NCBI GenBank assembly: GCA_022837485.1
Contig: JALHHH010000004.1
Location: 47,714-111,713, forward strand
DNA from: Bacteroidales bacterium
GTDB lineage: Bacteria > Bacteroidota > Bacteroidia > Bacteroidales > Lentimicrobiaceae
Direction: 5' to 3'
DNA length: 64,000 nt
Both the position numbers and the translations under genes were made by a program. Of this stretch, positions 1-8,802 are shown one piece after another. Below the pieces are notes generated by a model. It was not told the origin of the DNA. It saw only the letters and a list, made by a program, of their open reading frames with translations, and made no database searches. The number at the start of each line of letters is the position of its first letter. The first letter of the stretch is position 1.

Positions 1-975
1 GCAAAAGCCAATGCCTATTTCGGAAGGTTTTATAATTCCGCAATGATCGATGGAAGAGTCGATTTTGTGTACCCCCGTCCGTTCTTTCTGAAAGCGAGAT
101 TCACGTTCAACAAATTCAACTATTTCAAGACAAATACCTATTTTTTTGAAGATGAAGATCCGTTTTTCCTGGTTGAACGTGAACGGTTCCTGACTCTGAT
201 TGCGGGCTGGCCGTTTACAGGCTCGGGAGTCGCCACCATTGATGTTACAACCGGTGTAAACCGGGATGATTATTTCCAGACAAATAATTATACCCGTAAC
301 GATACGCTCGACCAAACAAATTTCAGCTATTTTTCGCCGGGAATAAATCTCGAATACAATTCACTTAACCGCAAAGAATACGCCAGCAGCGGGGCCAGAC
401 TTAATGTGGAAGGCCGCTTTGTAACCGGTCGGGAATCGTTTATGCCGGGAAGTACAGCACCTGCTGGGACAGGAGCCAGAAACGGTCACTCCTGGCTCAT
501 GGGCAGGGTTCAGTACGAAAATTACTATGCGCGGATTGAACGGCTTAACCTTGGCTTTTGTCTCCAGGCATATTACTCAACCCAGAATTATTTCAGTAAT
601 TATACCTCCAGCATTCTGGCTGCCAGGCCTTTTCAACCATTCCCCGAAGCGCTGACACGTTTTATGCCACATTACAGGGCTAATAAGTTTATATCCGGAG
701 GTGTAAAAAATGTTTATGAAATCCGTCGTAACCTGGACTTCAGGCTCGAAGGATATGTTTTTGTGCCCTTCAGAAGTATCAAGCAAAATTATATTACACG
801 AAAAGCTGTACGGGCCGACAAAATATACGTGTATCCTATGGCTACTGCAGCCATGATTTATCATTCGCCGATTGGTCCTATTAGTTTTAACTTCAATTAT
901 TACTATGGTGAAGATCAGAAACTTACATTCTTTATGAAATTTGGATATCTGATCTTCAATAAGCGTCCATACTAA
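1..975 (+). CDS. C-terminal part of a patatin-like phospholipase / surface antigen barrel protein (5' end outside window)
   Basis: The reading frame is open from base 1, so the gene begins upstream; 324 residues are visible. They are rich in alternating aromatic and polar residues typical of outer-membrane beta strands. The protein ends in a strand reading GYLIFNKRPY, the kind of ending seen in the Bacteroidota family that joins an N-terminal patatin lipase to a C-terminal BamA-like 16-strand barrel. The lipase domain with its Ser-Asp dyad would lie outside the window, so the enzymatic half is inferred. An internal ATG at 43 is not a likely start because the frame continues upstream. Another BamA/surface-antigen type barrel protein is the main alternative. 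Confidence 0.6.
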   Translation, partial: AKANAYFGRFYNSAMIDGRVDFVYPRPFFLKARFTFNKFNYFKTNTYFFEDEDPFFLVERERFLTLIAGWPFTGSGVATIDVTTGVNRDDYFQTNNYTRNDTLDQTNFSYFSPGINLEYNSLNRKEYASSGARLNVEGRFVTGRESFMPGSTAPAGTGARNGHSWLMGRVQYENYYARIERLNLGFCLQAYYSTQNYFSNYTSSILAARPFQPFPEALTRFMPHYRANKFISGGVKNVYEIRRNLDFRLEGYVFVPFRSIKQNYITRKAVRADKIYVYPMATAAMIYHSPIGPISFNFNYYYGEDQKLTFFMKFGYLIFNKRPY

Positions 976-1047
976 TATAACACTGAGCTAGGGGTTATTT
1001 TTATGTTTAATATCGGGCTTTTAAAAGCGTTTGCTAAATATAATTCT

Positions 1048-1055
1048 TATTTTTG
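1048..1055 (+). promoter_or_regulatory. Distal candidate promoter -7 box of the DUF349 gene
   Basis: TATTTTTG matches the Bacteroidota -7 consensus TAnnTTTG and is followed by CAG. It would start transcription near 1062, leaving a leader of about 180 bases. No convincing -33 TTTG sits at the usual distance. Confidence 0.45.
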
Positions 1056-1155
1056 CAGTCCTGTACAAAAATCAGAATCTAAACAACTGAAAAACACCAG
1101 TTAAATTCCCCCCTCCAGATCCTATGCCTTCGGCGTTTCAATTCTCTTTCAGATT

Positions 1156-1163
1156 TATTTTTG
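1156..1163 (+). promoter_or_regulatory. Proximal candidate promoter -7 box of the DUF349 gene
   Basis: A second TATTTTTG box lies 77 bases before the DUF349 start codon and would give a leader of about 70 bases. Which of the two boxes is used cannot be decided from sequence. Confidence 0.45.
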
Positions 1164-1239
1164 ACAGTTGAAATGACAGGGCAGAAGTTAATGGAGAAGT
1201 ACGTCGAAAACCAGTATTCATCATTCAATTGAATTCTTC

Positions 1240-3660
1240 ATGGAAACCAAGTCACAAGCCGATCTTACACCTGATGAAGCGGAAGCTGCACAGGCGATGA
1301 ATCCCGAAGCTTCGGAAAATCAAGAAGCAGAAACCAATTCAATCTCTTCAGAACCAGAAATGGAATCAAACCCTGAAATTACTGAGCCCGTTGCTGAAGT
1401 TGCAGAACAACAAGCTGTTGAAAATCCTGACGTGGTTGTTGAACAACCTGCAGTGGAAGCTTCAGTTGAACAACCTGCAGCTGAAGACGTTGAAGCGGAA
1501 CCTGTCACAAAGGAGTTTCAGGAAATTCAACCGGAAATTGCAGAATCTGAAGTCGCTGCGGAACCCAGCATAGAACCTGCTGCAGAAATCATTGAGGAGC
1601 CGGCAACCGAACCATTGGATGAACCCATTACGGAGCCATTTGTTGAACCCATTGCGGAGCCAGTTGCTGAAACCATTGCTGAACCCGGCACGAAGCCGGC
1701 TGCTGAAGAGAATGAACCCCTTGCTGCTTCTTCGGAGAGTATGTCCGAGCTTGAGATGCACGATGAAGAGAGTGAAGAAGATGAAACCGACGAAAGTGAA
1801 GAAGTCACCGGTACCGACACCGATCAGCCTGTGGAACTGGAAGGCTTAACACGTGAAGAACTGGTTGCACGGCTTGAAGAACTTGTCCGAGAGGATGACA
1901 TCAATAAGATTAAAAGTGAGGTTGCCCAGATAAAGGTGGTTTTTCTGAAGCTTAACAAGGAGTTTAAGCACGAAGCCTATCAGAAACTTGTAGCCGGAGC
2001 CGAAGAAACGGAAGTTGAAGGGGAAGGCGAAGCCATCGAAGTTCCGGATGACGCTATCGAAGAACGCTTCAAAGCAGCATTCCAGATATACCGTCAATAC
2101 AAAGCTAAATTTAACGAGGAGCAGGAGAAAGTTAAGCTGCAGAACCTTGAAGCCAAAAACCATATTCTTGAAGAGCTCAAAGTGCTGATTAATTCAGAGG
2201 AGACTCTCAAGAAAACCTACGATGAGTTTAAAGTACTCCAGGAACGCTGGAAGTCGATCGGTATGGTGCCAAAAACCGAGATCAATAACCTTTGGCAGAA
2301 TTATCATTTCCTGGTTGAAAAATTCTTCGACAAAGTAAAAATCAATAAGGAACTCAAAGATCTTGACCTCAAAAAGAATCTGGAATCCAAAATTCAGCTG
2401 TGTGAGAAGGCTGAGGAGCTGGTGATAGAAACATCCATCATCAAATCCTTTAAACAGCTGCAGCAATATCATGAGGAGTGGAAAGAGATAGGTCCGGTTC
2501 CCCAGGATAAAAAAGATGAGCTGTGGGAGCGTTTCCGCAGTGCAACCGATAAGATCAACGAGCGTAGGAGAGAATATTATAACCAGATGCAGGAGGGGTT
2601 GGAGCAGAATTACTCCGCCAAGCTTATCCTTTGTGAGAAAGCCGAACAGTTGATTTCAACCGAGCCCGATACCATCAAAGGCTGGCAGGTAGCTACCAGT
2701 CAGGTTACCGAATTGCTTTCGGTATGGAAGACTCTTGGCCCTGCCCCAAAAAAGCAAAACAATGAGATTTGGGCCAGGTTTAAAACCTCCCTCGACGCAT
2801 TCTTTAATGCAAAAAAGGAATTTTATGCAAAGCTGAAAGAACAGCAAATGCATAATTATAACCTGAAGCTCGACCTTTGTGTTCAGGCTGAGTCGCTACG
2901 AACAAGTACCGATTGGCGGAATACCACCCGCGAGCTTATTAATCTTCAAAATGAGTGGAAAAAAGTCGGACCGGTACCGCGCAAGCAAAGCGACCGTATC
3001 TGGAAGCGGTTCCGGGCTGCCTGCGATGAGTTTTTTGCTTCCAAATCCGAATACTTCAAAAATGTTTCGGGTCATGAAGACGAAAATCTGAAGCTGAAAC
3101 TTGATCTGATTGAAAAAGTTAAAGCATTCGAAATCGGCGACGACCGTAACGCAGCCATTGAAACACTCAAGGATTTCCAGCGTCAGTGGATGGAGGTGGG
3201 GCACGTTCCCATTAAGGAGAAGGAAAAAATCCAGACAGAATTCCGAAACCTCATCAATAAACACTTCGAGAAGCTCAAAATGGAGTCGATGTCGATGGGA
3301 GCCCTTAACTACCGTAACCGCGTTGAACGAATGGCAAAAGATGCACCCGACGCCGGTAAAGTGATCAGTAAGGAGCGCAACTATGTACAGGGTAAAATCC
3401 AGCAATTACAGGAAGATATTAAACTCTGGGAGAACAACATTGGCTTTTTTGCAAACTCAAAAACGGCAAATTTGCTGAAGCAGGAGTTTGAGAAGAAAAT
3501 AGAACAGGCCAAAGAGGAGCTTCAGATGCTTGAGGCCAAACTGAAAATGCTTCGCGAAGCAAACCAGTCGGTTTTTGTTTCCTCCCTTTTTATTTTTGTA
3601 ACTTCGCATCATGGCTGGAAATATATTCGGACAACTGTTCAGGCTAACCTCTTTTGGTGA
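1240..3660 (+). CDS. DUF349 domain protein with acidic Glu/Pro-rich N-terminus
   Basis: The 806-residue protein has two parts. Residues 1-200 are a low-complexity acidic region with many EPxxE-type repeats, probably disordered. Residues about 210-770 hold repeated helical units with the recurring pattern W-K-x-[IVL]-G-P-[VA]-P-x-K that marks DUF349 (for example GPVPQDKKDELW, GPAPKKQNNEIW, GPVPRKQSDRIW). The family's biochemical role is not established; it is common in Bacteroidota and Actinobacteria. No signal peptide is visible, so it is probably cytoplasmic. The stop lies 50 bases inside aroC: the last 16-17 residues are read from the start of aroC, and the residues just before them from the aroC promoter region. 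This suggests that an ancestral stop codon was lost. Confidence 0.85.
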   Translation: METKSQADLTPDEAEAAQAMNPEASENQEAETNSISSEPEMESNPEITEPVAEVAEQQAVENPDVVVEQPAVEASVEQPAAEDVEAEPVTKEFQEIQPEIAESEVAAEPSIEPAAEIIEEPATEPLDEPITEPFVEPIAEPVAETIAEPGTKPAAEENEPLAASSESMSELEMHDEESEEDETDESEEVTGTDTDQPVELEGLTREELVARLEELVREDDINKIKSEVAQIKVVFLKLNKEFKHEAYQKLVAGAEETEVEGEGEAIEVPDDAIEERFKAAFQIYRQYKAKFNEEQEKVKLQNLEAKNHILEELKVLINSEETLKKTYDEFKVLQERWKSIGMVPKTEINNLWQNYHFLVEKFFDKVKINKELKDLDLKKNLESKIQLCEKAEELVIETSIIKSFKQLQQYHEEWKEIGPVPQDKKDELWERFRSATDKINERRREYYNQMQEGLEQNYSAKLILCEKAEQLISTEPDTIKGWQVATSQVTELLSVWKTLGPAPKKQNNEIWARFKTSLDAFFNAKKEFYAKLKEQQMHNYNLKLDLCVQAESLRTSTDWRNTTRELINLQNEWKKVGPVPRKQSDRIWKRFRAACDEFFASKSEYFKNVSGHEDENLKLKLDLIEKVKAFEIGDDRNAAIETLKDFQRQWMEVGHVPIKEKEKIQTEFRNLINKHFEKLKMESMSMGALNYRNRVERMAKDAPDAGKVISKERNYVQGKIQQLQEDIKLWENNIGFFANSKTANLLKQEFEKKIEQAKEELQMLEAKLKMLREANQSVFVSSLFIFVTSHHGWKYIRTTVQANLFW
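3591..3598 (+). promoter_or_regulatory. Candidate aroC promoter -7 box inside the end of the DUF349 gene
   Basis: TATTTTTG matches TAnnTTTG and lies 12 bases before the aroC ATG, giving a very short leader. It is within the 3' coding end of the upstream gene. No -33 element at the usual spacing is obvious. Confidence 0.5.
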
Positions 3661-4665
3661 GTCACATGGCCCTTACATAGGCGGGGTTCTCGATGGTATG
3701 CCTTCGGGTGTGGTTATTGATTACGATGTGCTTCGCCAGGAGATGGAACGTCGCCGGCCCGGAATGTCTGAATTTCAGTCGCCCCGGGCAGAAGCAGATA
3801 TCCCCGAGTTTATCAGCGGCCTATTTAATGGTATGACTACCGGGGCTCCGATAGCTTTTCTGATCCCCAATACCGGTCAACAGCCGGCCGATTACAAGCA
3901 CCTTGAAGGGGTTTACAGGCCATCACACGCCGGGTATGTGTGGGATGCGAAGTTTGGCTTTCACGACTACAGGGGAGGCGGCAGGTCTTCTGCCAGAGAA
4001 ACTGCCGTTCGCGTGGCCGCCGGAGCCCTTGCCCGCCAACTTCTCCGTATGTATGGAATTACCATCACAGGCTTTACAAGTCGCATAGGAACGGTAAGCC
4101 TTTCCGTACTCCCTGAAAATCCCGATCCTGAAGTAATAAATAAATCGTTACTCCGGTGCCCCGATCCGCAAACGGAAACCGAAATGAATGCTCTGCTTTC
4201 CCGTCTTCGGAAGGAAGGCGATTCAACCGGAGGCATTGTACATTGCCGCATTACCGGCGTGCCTGCAGGCATTGGCGAGCCGGTATTCGACCGGCTGCAG
4301 GCCGATCTGGCAAAAGCTATGATGAGCATCAATGCTGCAAAAGGATTTGAATATGGGGAAGGTTTTGTTGCAGCTTCCCGAAAAGGATCGGAACACAACG
4401 ACCCTTATACCCGTTCGGGAAGTAAATTGAAACCGGCTACCAATCACGAGAAATCCGTTTCAATGTTGCATTTAAACCGGTTTCTTCTATCCAAAAAATG
4501 CAGGACACCGCCGATAAATCTGGAGAATTGCAGAAGCTCGTCATTGGCGGACGGCACGACGTTTGCATCGTACCCAGAGCTGTGTCGGTGGTAGAAGCCA
4601 TGGCAGCACTGGTCATTGCCGACCATATGCTGCTGTCGGGGAAAATCCCCCGCAATATTTTCTGA
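3611..4665 (+). pseudogene. aroC: Chorismate synthase with an apparent internal frameshifting deletion
   Basis: Chorismate synthase converts 5-enolpyruvylshikimate-3-phosphate to chorismate with reduced FMN, the last shared step of aromatic amino acid synthesis. The frame from the ATG gives a normal N-terminus: FGESHGP near residue 15, RRPG near residue 50, and the RGGGRSSARET segment. Homology continues to TNH near 4446, then breaks; the open frame runs on as unrelated residues to 4594. The expected C-terminus (FNVAFKPVSSI, GGRHDVCIVPRA, VEAMAALVIADH) is present in another frame from about 4450 and ends at TGA 4663-4665. Missing at the junction are about 11-12 residues, including the conserved GGIxGGISNG loop. 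Restoring 31-34 bases (3n+1) would give about 361-362 residues, the usual length. This is either a real null mutation or an assembly error. Confidence 0.8.
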
Positions 4666-4724
4666 AAACGAAAGTTTTTATTTTGTATTCCATTTGTTGG
4701 ATCCTCATTAAGTTAGATTTTTTT

Positions 4725-7565
4725 ATGAAAAAAGCGCTGAAGATAATCCTGGTTCTGCTGTTGGTGATTTTAACGGCACTGATTGTTCTTCCCTTCGCAT
4801 TTAAGGGTAAGATTGTGGAAGCTGTAAAAAATGAGGCGGGTAAATCGTTGAATGCCCGGCTAGATTTTCAGGATGTAAGTCTGTCGCTGCTGCGCAATTT
4901 CCCGAATCTTTCGGTGGGTATCACAGAATTCTCAATCACCGGCATCGAAGCCTTCAGCAACGATACCCTTGCGTACATTCCAGCCCTCAGGGTGGTTGTA
5001 AACCTGAAAAGTGTGCTGAAAGGCGATACCTATGAAATTCGTTCAGCAAGACTGGATGAACCGGCATTTCTGCTGAAAGTACTTGCAGATGGAAGTGAAA
5101 ATTGGGACATAGTCAAGCCCTCAGCCGATACAACCATAGCAGAGCCGGTTCCTTCGCAGTTCCGGGCCGATCTGCAGAAATTAATAATTCGTAACGGAAA
5201 GCTTACTTACGACGATGCCAGCCTGCCCATGTGGCTCCGTTTTGCCAAAGTGGATGTGGAGCTGAGCGGTGATCTTACAGCCGATTATACGGAGCTGAAA
5301 GCGCAGGCTGAGTCCGGATCCGTCACGGCGGATTACGATGGTATTCGCTATCTGAGCAATGCGAAAGCTACCCTGGTCTCATCCATTGGAGCCGACCTCA
5401 GCGCATGGAAGTTTTCTTTCCCCGATGCGAAACTAACAGTGAATGAACTTGAAGCACTGGCTTCCGGTTATTTTTCCATGCCGGATGAAGGCTACGATAT
5501 GGATATACATTTCGAGGCTCTCAAAAATGACTTCAAGAGTTTCCTTTCACTGATTCCGGCTGTTTATGCCAAGGATTTCGACAACTTACAGGCAGAGGGA
5601 AGTATGGCATTTACCGGATATGTTAAAGGACTGTACAGCGAAGTAACTTTTCCGGCATTCGGTGTAGATCTGGGAATTGAAAATGCCGGCTTCCGTTATC
5701 CCGAACTGCCTCAGGCAGTGGAGAATGTTATGGTGAAGGCAGTTATCGACAATAAAACGGGCGATATGGATGCTACCGTTATTGACATTCGCAAATTCCA
5801 TATGGAAATGGCCGGGAATCCCATCGATATTAAACTATTTGCCAGTACGCCGATAAGCGATCCATACGTGGATGCTTCCGCGAAAGGCGTTTTGAATCTA
5901 TCCGACATAGGGAAATTTTACCCCCTCGATGAAAATACTTCGATGAGCGGAATCCTGGATGCCGATGTAACTGCCAAAGGGAAGTTATCTGTGCTTGAAG
6001 CCGGGAAGTATGAGCAGTTTGAGGCGGATGGCCGCTTCGTTGTGTCAGGGGTGAATCTTAAGAATCCCTCGTTTCCCGATGGCCTGAAGGTGCACGAGGC
6101 CCGTATCGATTTGAGTCCGTCTGTGGCAAGAATGCCTGTGATGAAAGCTGAGGTCGGCCGGAATGATTTTGATGCCAGCGGGAAGATTGAGAATATGCTC
6201 GCTTACTTTTTTGGCAAAGGCGATCTGAAAGGAGAATTGAACCTGAAATCTTCCTATCTGAATCTGAACGATTTTTTGTCTGCTGAGTCCAATCCGGATG
6301 CTAAGGCGTCCGATAGCGTTCCACTGGAAGTAATTCCCATTCCGAAAGGTATAGATTTTACGGCTACTGCTTTGCTCGACCACGTGATCTACGATAACAT
6401 GGATTTGCATAATGTGAACGGCAAACTCAGGGTGAAAGACCAGCAGCTTACTCTCGATAACATTCTTTTCAATACTCTCGAAGGATCAATTGGTATTAAC
6501 GGCTTCTATTCTACCGCTCATCCGGAAAAACCGGTCGTTGATTTCCGGCTTGATATCAAAAATGTGGATGTACGCCAGGCTTTTAATACGTTTAATACAA
6601 TGGAGATTCTGGCTCCCATTGCCGGACTGGCAGAGGGTAAGATCAGTACAATTTTAAACCTTAAAACAGATTTGAACGGCAACATGATGCCTGTGTATTC
6701 GTCCATTAACGGCAGCGGACGTATGCTTTCAGATGCACTTACCATCAGCAATGTTAACAGCTTTAATAAACTGGCCGACGCATTGAAAATTGAACGTTTC
6801 AGGCAATGGGTGATAGAAAAGATCAATCTCTCTTTTGAACTTGTGGATGGTAAAGTTTTTGTTAAACCATTCGAAACGCGGCTTGGCAGCACCATTGCTG
6901 AGATTTCTGGCTGGAATGCATTTGACCAGACGATGGAATATGTTATGCAACTGAATATTCCCCGAAGTGAGTTTGGAGGTGCCGCTAACAATGTGCTCAA
7001 CAACCTTGTAAACGAGGCAAATAAGAAGGGGGCGAATTTTTCAGACGGAGATAGGATTCCTGTAGCTGTTCTGATTAAAGGAACCGTTACAAATCCGGTA
7101 ATCACAACCAGTCTGCGGAGCGCCGCCGGAAATGTTCTTGATGATATGAAACAGCAAATCAATGAAACGATTCAACAGAAAAAGGATGAAGCTGTTACCA
7201 AGGTAAGGGAAGAAGCCCTGAAATATCTTGAAGAAGCGAATGCCCGGGCTGCCAGATTGCTTGCCGACGCTCAGAAACAAGCCGATGAGGTGGTAAGGCT
7301 GGCTTCGGATGCAGCTTCCAGGCTTAGAGCGGAAGCCGATAAGCAGGCTGAAAACCTTATTGCCGAAGGAAAGAAGAAAGGTCCAGTTGCTGAACTTGCT
7401 GCCAGAAAAGCCGCTGAGAAAGTAAGGCAGGAAGCATCAGAAAGAGCCGACAGGATTGTCGCAGAAGCCAATACGCAATCAGCAGCTATAATGACAAAGG
7501 CCAACCAGGAATCCGACCGGATTATTCAGGACGCCAGGGTAAAGGCTGAAGGTGGACAAAACTGA
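4725..7565 (+). CDS. AsmA-family envelope protein with C-terminal coiled coil
   Basis: The start chosen is the ATG before KKALKIILVLLLV, because this puts the membrane anchor (residues about 4-24) at the N-terminus; the open frame extends upstream without a better start. The 946-residue protein has the AsmA pattern: one N-terminal helix, then a long periplasmic region of repeated beta segments (NLSVGI, LNARLDFQDV, the AsmA C-terminal-like region near residues 560-800). AsmA-like proteins are linked to lipid transport and outer-membrane assembly. Residues about 806-946 form an Ala/Glu/Arg-rich heptad coiled coil (ANARAARLLADAQKQADEVV style), reminiscent of ATP synthase b subunits. The gene follows aroC by 59 bases and ends at a strong terminator. 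Confidence 0.85.
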   Translation: MKKALKIILVLLLVILTALIVLPFAFKGKIVEAVKNEAGKSLNARLDFQDVSLSLLRNFPNLSVGITEFSITGIEAFSNDTLAYIPALRVVVNLKSVLKGDTYEIRSARLDEPAFLLKVLADGSENWDIVKPSADTTIAEPVPSQFRADLQKLIIRNGKLTYDDASLPMWLRFAKVDVELSGDLTADYTELKAQAESGSVTADYDGIRYLSNAKATLVSSIGADLSAWKFSFPDAKLTVNELEALASGYFSMPDEGYDMDIHFEALKNDFKSFLSLIPAVYAKDFDNLQAEGSMAFTGYVKGLYSEVTFPAFGVDLGIENAGFRYPELPQAVENVMVKAVIDNKTGDMDATVIDIRKFHMEMAGNPIDIKLFASTPISDPYVDASAKGVLNLSDIGKFYPLDENTSMSGILDADVTAKGKLSVLEAGKYEQFEADGRFVVSGVNLKNPSFPDGLKVHEARIDLSPSVARMPVMKAEVGRNDFDASGKIENMLAYFFGKGDLKGELNLKSSYLNLNDFLSAESNPDAKASDSVPLEVIPIPKGIDFTATALLDHVIYDNMDLHNVNGKLRVKDQQLTLDNILFNTLEGSIGINGFYSTAHPEKPVVDFRLDIKNVDVRQAFNTFNTMEILAPIAGLAEGKISTILNLKTDLNGNMMPVYSSINGSGRMLSDALTISNVNSFNKLADALKIERFRQWVIEKINLSFELVDGKVFVKPFETRLGSTIAEISGWNAFDQTMEYVMQLNIPRSEFGGAANNVLNNLVNEANKKGANFSDGDRIPVAVLIKGTVTNPVITTSLRSAAGNVLDDMKQQINETIQQKKDEAVTKVREEALKYLEEANARAARLLADAQKQADEVVRLASDAASRLRAEADKQAENLIAEGKKKGPVAELAARKAAEKVRQEASERADRIVAEANTQSAAIMTKANQESDRIIQDARVKAEGGQN

Positions 7566-7580
7566 TTTGCTGATTGTAAC

Positions 7581-7618
7581 AAAAAAGCCCCGGGAGAGTT
7601 CCTCACGGGGCTTTTTTT
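7581..7618. terminator. Bidirectional intrinsic terminator between asmA-like gene and groES
   Basis: AAAAAAGCCCCG and CGGGGCTTTTTT form a perfect 12-base stem around a 13-base loop. There is a U-run on both strands, so it can terminate the AsmA-family gene on plus and groES on minus. Confidence 0.9.
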
Positions 7619-7649
7619 ATAAATCCGGAAAACGCAATTGACTTCGTGT

Positions 7650-7937
7650 CTAGATGCTCTCCGTTTCAACAATTTTTGCAAGAAGGTCACTGTATGGCAA
7701 TATCAGGTATTTTTTCCCTTCGAAATCAATTTCCGTTCCGGCAAACTTCCTGAAAAGAACGGTATCGCCGGCGGAAATTTCACTGTTTTCGATGTTGCCT
7801 GAAGCGATGACTTTTGCCATCTGAGGTTTTTCTTTTGCCGTATCGGGAATAATGATTCCTCCTGCCGTACGCTGTTCTCCGCCAGGTTGGCTCAGATCGA
7901 GCAGTACATTCTGATTTAAAGGCTGTAATTCTCTCAT
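7650..7937 (-). CDS. groES: Co-chaperonin GroES (Hsp10)
   Basis: The 95-residue protein starts at the ATG before RELQPLNQNVLLDL; the open frame continues 44 codons upstream but that part is not GroES-like. The mobile loop EQRTAGGIIIPDTAKEKPQ and the VLFRKFAGTEIDFEGKKYLIL segment are typical of GroES, and the length is normal (family about 95). It caps GroEL during folding. No groEL is adjacent on either side, which is unusual, and no CIRCE-type inverted repeat is visible upstream. The cognate groEL would have to be elsewhere, or this is a second, solitary groES. Confidence 0.9.
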   Translation of the reverse strand: MRELQPLNQNVLLDLSQPGGEQRTAGGIIIPDTAKEKPQMAKVIASGNIENSEISAGDTVLFRKFAGTEIDFEGKKYLILPYSDLLAKIVETESI

Positions 7938-8019
7938 TTTAAATCTATTTATCTGGTTGTTATTGTTTTGTAATGTTCCGGAATGACTGCAGAATAAAGA
8001 AACTGCACCGGTTCTGTAT

Positions 8020-8604
8020 TTACCCGTTGAGGTTAAGCAAGCGGTTAATTTTAACTTTGTCGAATCCAACTACCATTTCACCGTTGATTTCAGCCTGCGG
8101 CACACCGGTATGCCCGGTTCGACTGACTAAATCCTTCGAAGCAGACTGGTCTGCCGAAACGTCAACATCGGTAAATGGAATTTTATTCTGTCGCAGATAG
8201 TTCTTCATGGTTGTACACCAGGGGCATGTGGGCGTACTGTAAACTGTAACGGAGGGGCCGCCTGGTTTTTCAGATGCAGTTGCCTGAAAAAGCTGGTTTT
8301 CAATCAGATTCTTATAGTAATCTGCTGTCTGGCAGCCTTTGATTACGTTTTTGAGGTTTTCTTTTTCGAAAATCAGCAGCGATGGCACCGTATCTATACC
8401 GAAAACAGGGTGTATATCCCTGACGGTTGTCACATCTGTCTTCAGTATTTGAGCCTCATCGAGTTGCGATGCCGTTTCCTCAAGATAGTTTTCAGCACAG
8501 CCCGAAGCAGTTGAATTGCTCTTGTAAAGCAAGAGAAATGTTCGGTCGCTTTTACTCAGGCTTTCCTTGAGTTCAGTATTGGAGTATATAGATTTGATGT
8601 TCAT
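8020..8604 (-). CDS. Thioredoxin-like domain fused to a glutaredoxin
   Basis: The 194-residue cytoplasmic protein has two thioredoxin-fold domains. Residues 1-105 resemble thioredoxin (cis-Pro motif VPSL at 73-76) but have a single cysteine (SGC, Cys36) in place of CxxC, so this half is probably not a normal dithiol oxidoreductase. Residues 117-194 are a glutaredoxin/NrdH-like domain with an intact CPWC (Cys127, Cys130) and a late TGVPQAEINGEMVVGFD segment (TxxP for glutathione or partner binding). It likely reduces protein disulfides or mixed disulfides; substrate unknown. The stop is 82 bases from groES, same strand, so co-transcription is possible. Confidence 0.8.
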   Translation of the reverse strand: MNIKSIYSNTELKESLSKSDRTFLLLYKSNSTASGCAENYLEETASQLDEAQILKTDVTTVRDIHPVFGIDTVPSLLIFEKENLKNVIKGCQTADYYKNLIENQLFQATASEKPGGPSVTVYSTPTCPWCTTMKNYLRQNKIPFTDVDVSADQSASKDLVSRTGHTGVPQAEINGEMVVGFDKVKINRLLNLNG

Positions 8605-8802
8605 TATTTTTTTTCGGCTTAGTTTTCAATTTTTATGCCAACTCATAAAGTGATGACATTTCGTTAGTAAAAATTAGTGATAATTAAACGATTTGCAGTT
8701 TGGGATGCTATACCCGCATGCGACAAGGCAGGGGCGTGTGACGAAATGGCAGGAAAATGCCATTGATTAGCAAAAACGATGATTAATGGTAAAATGCCGG
8801 GA

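Noticed and set aside
1320..2163. Several long frames on both strands within the DUF349 gene
   Set aside because: They arise from the low-complexity Glu/Pro repeat and have no family motifs; the DUF349 frame explains the region.
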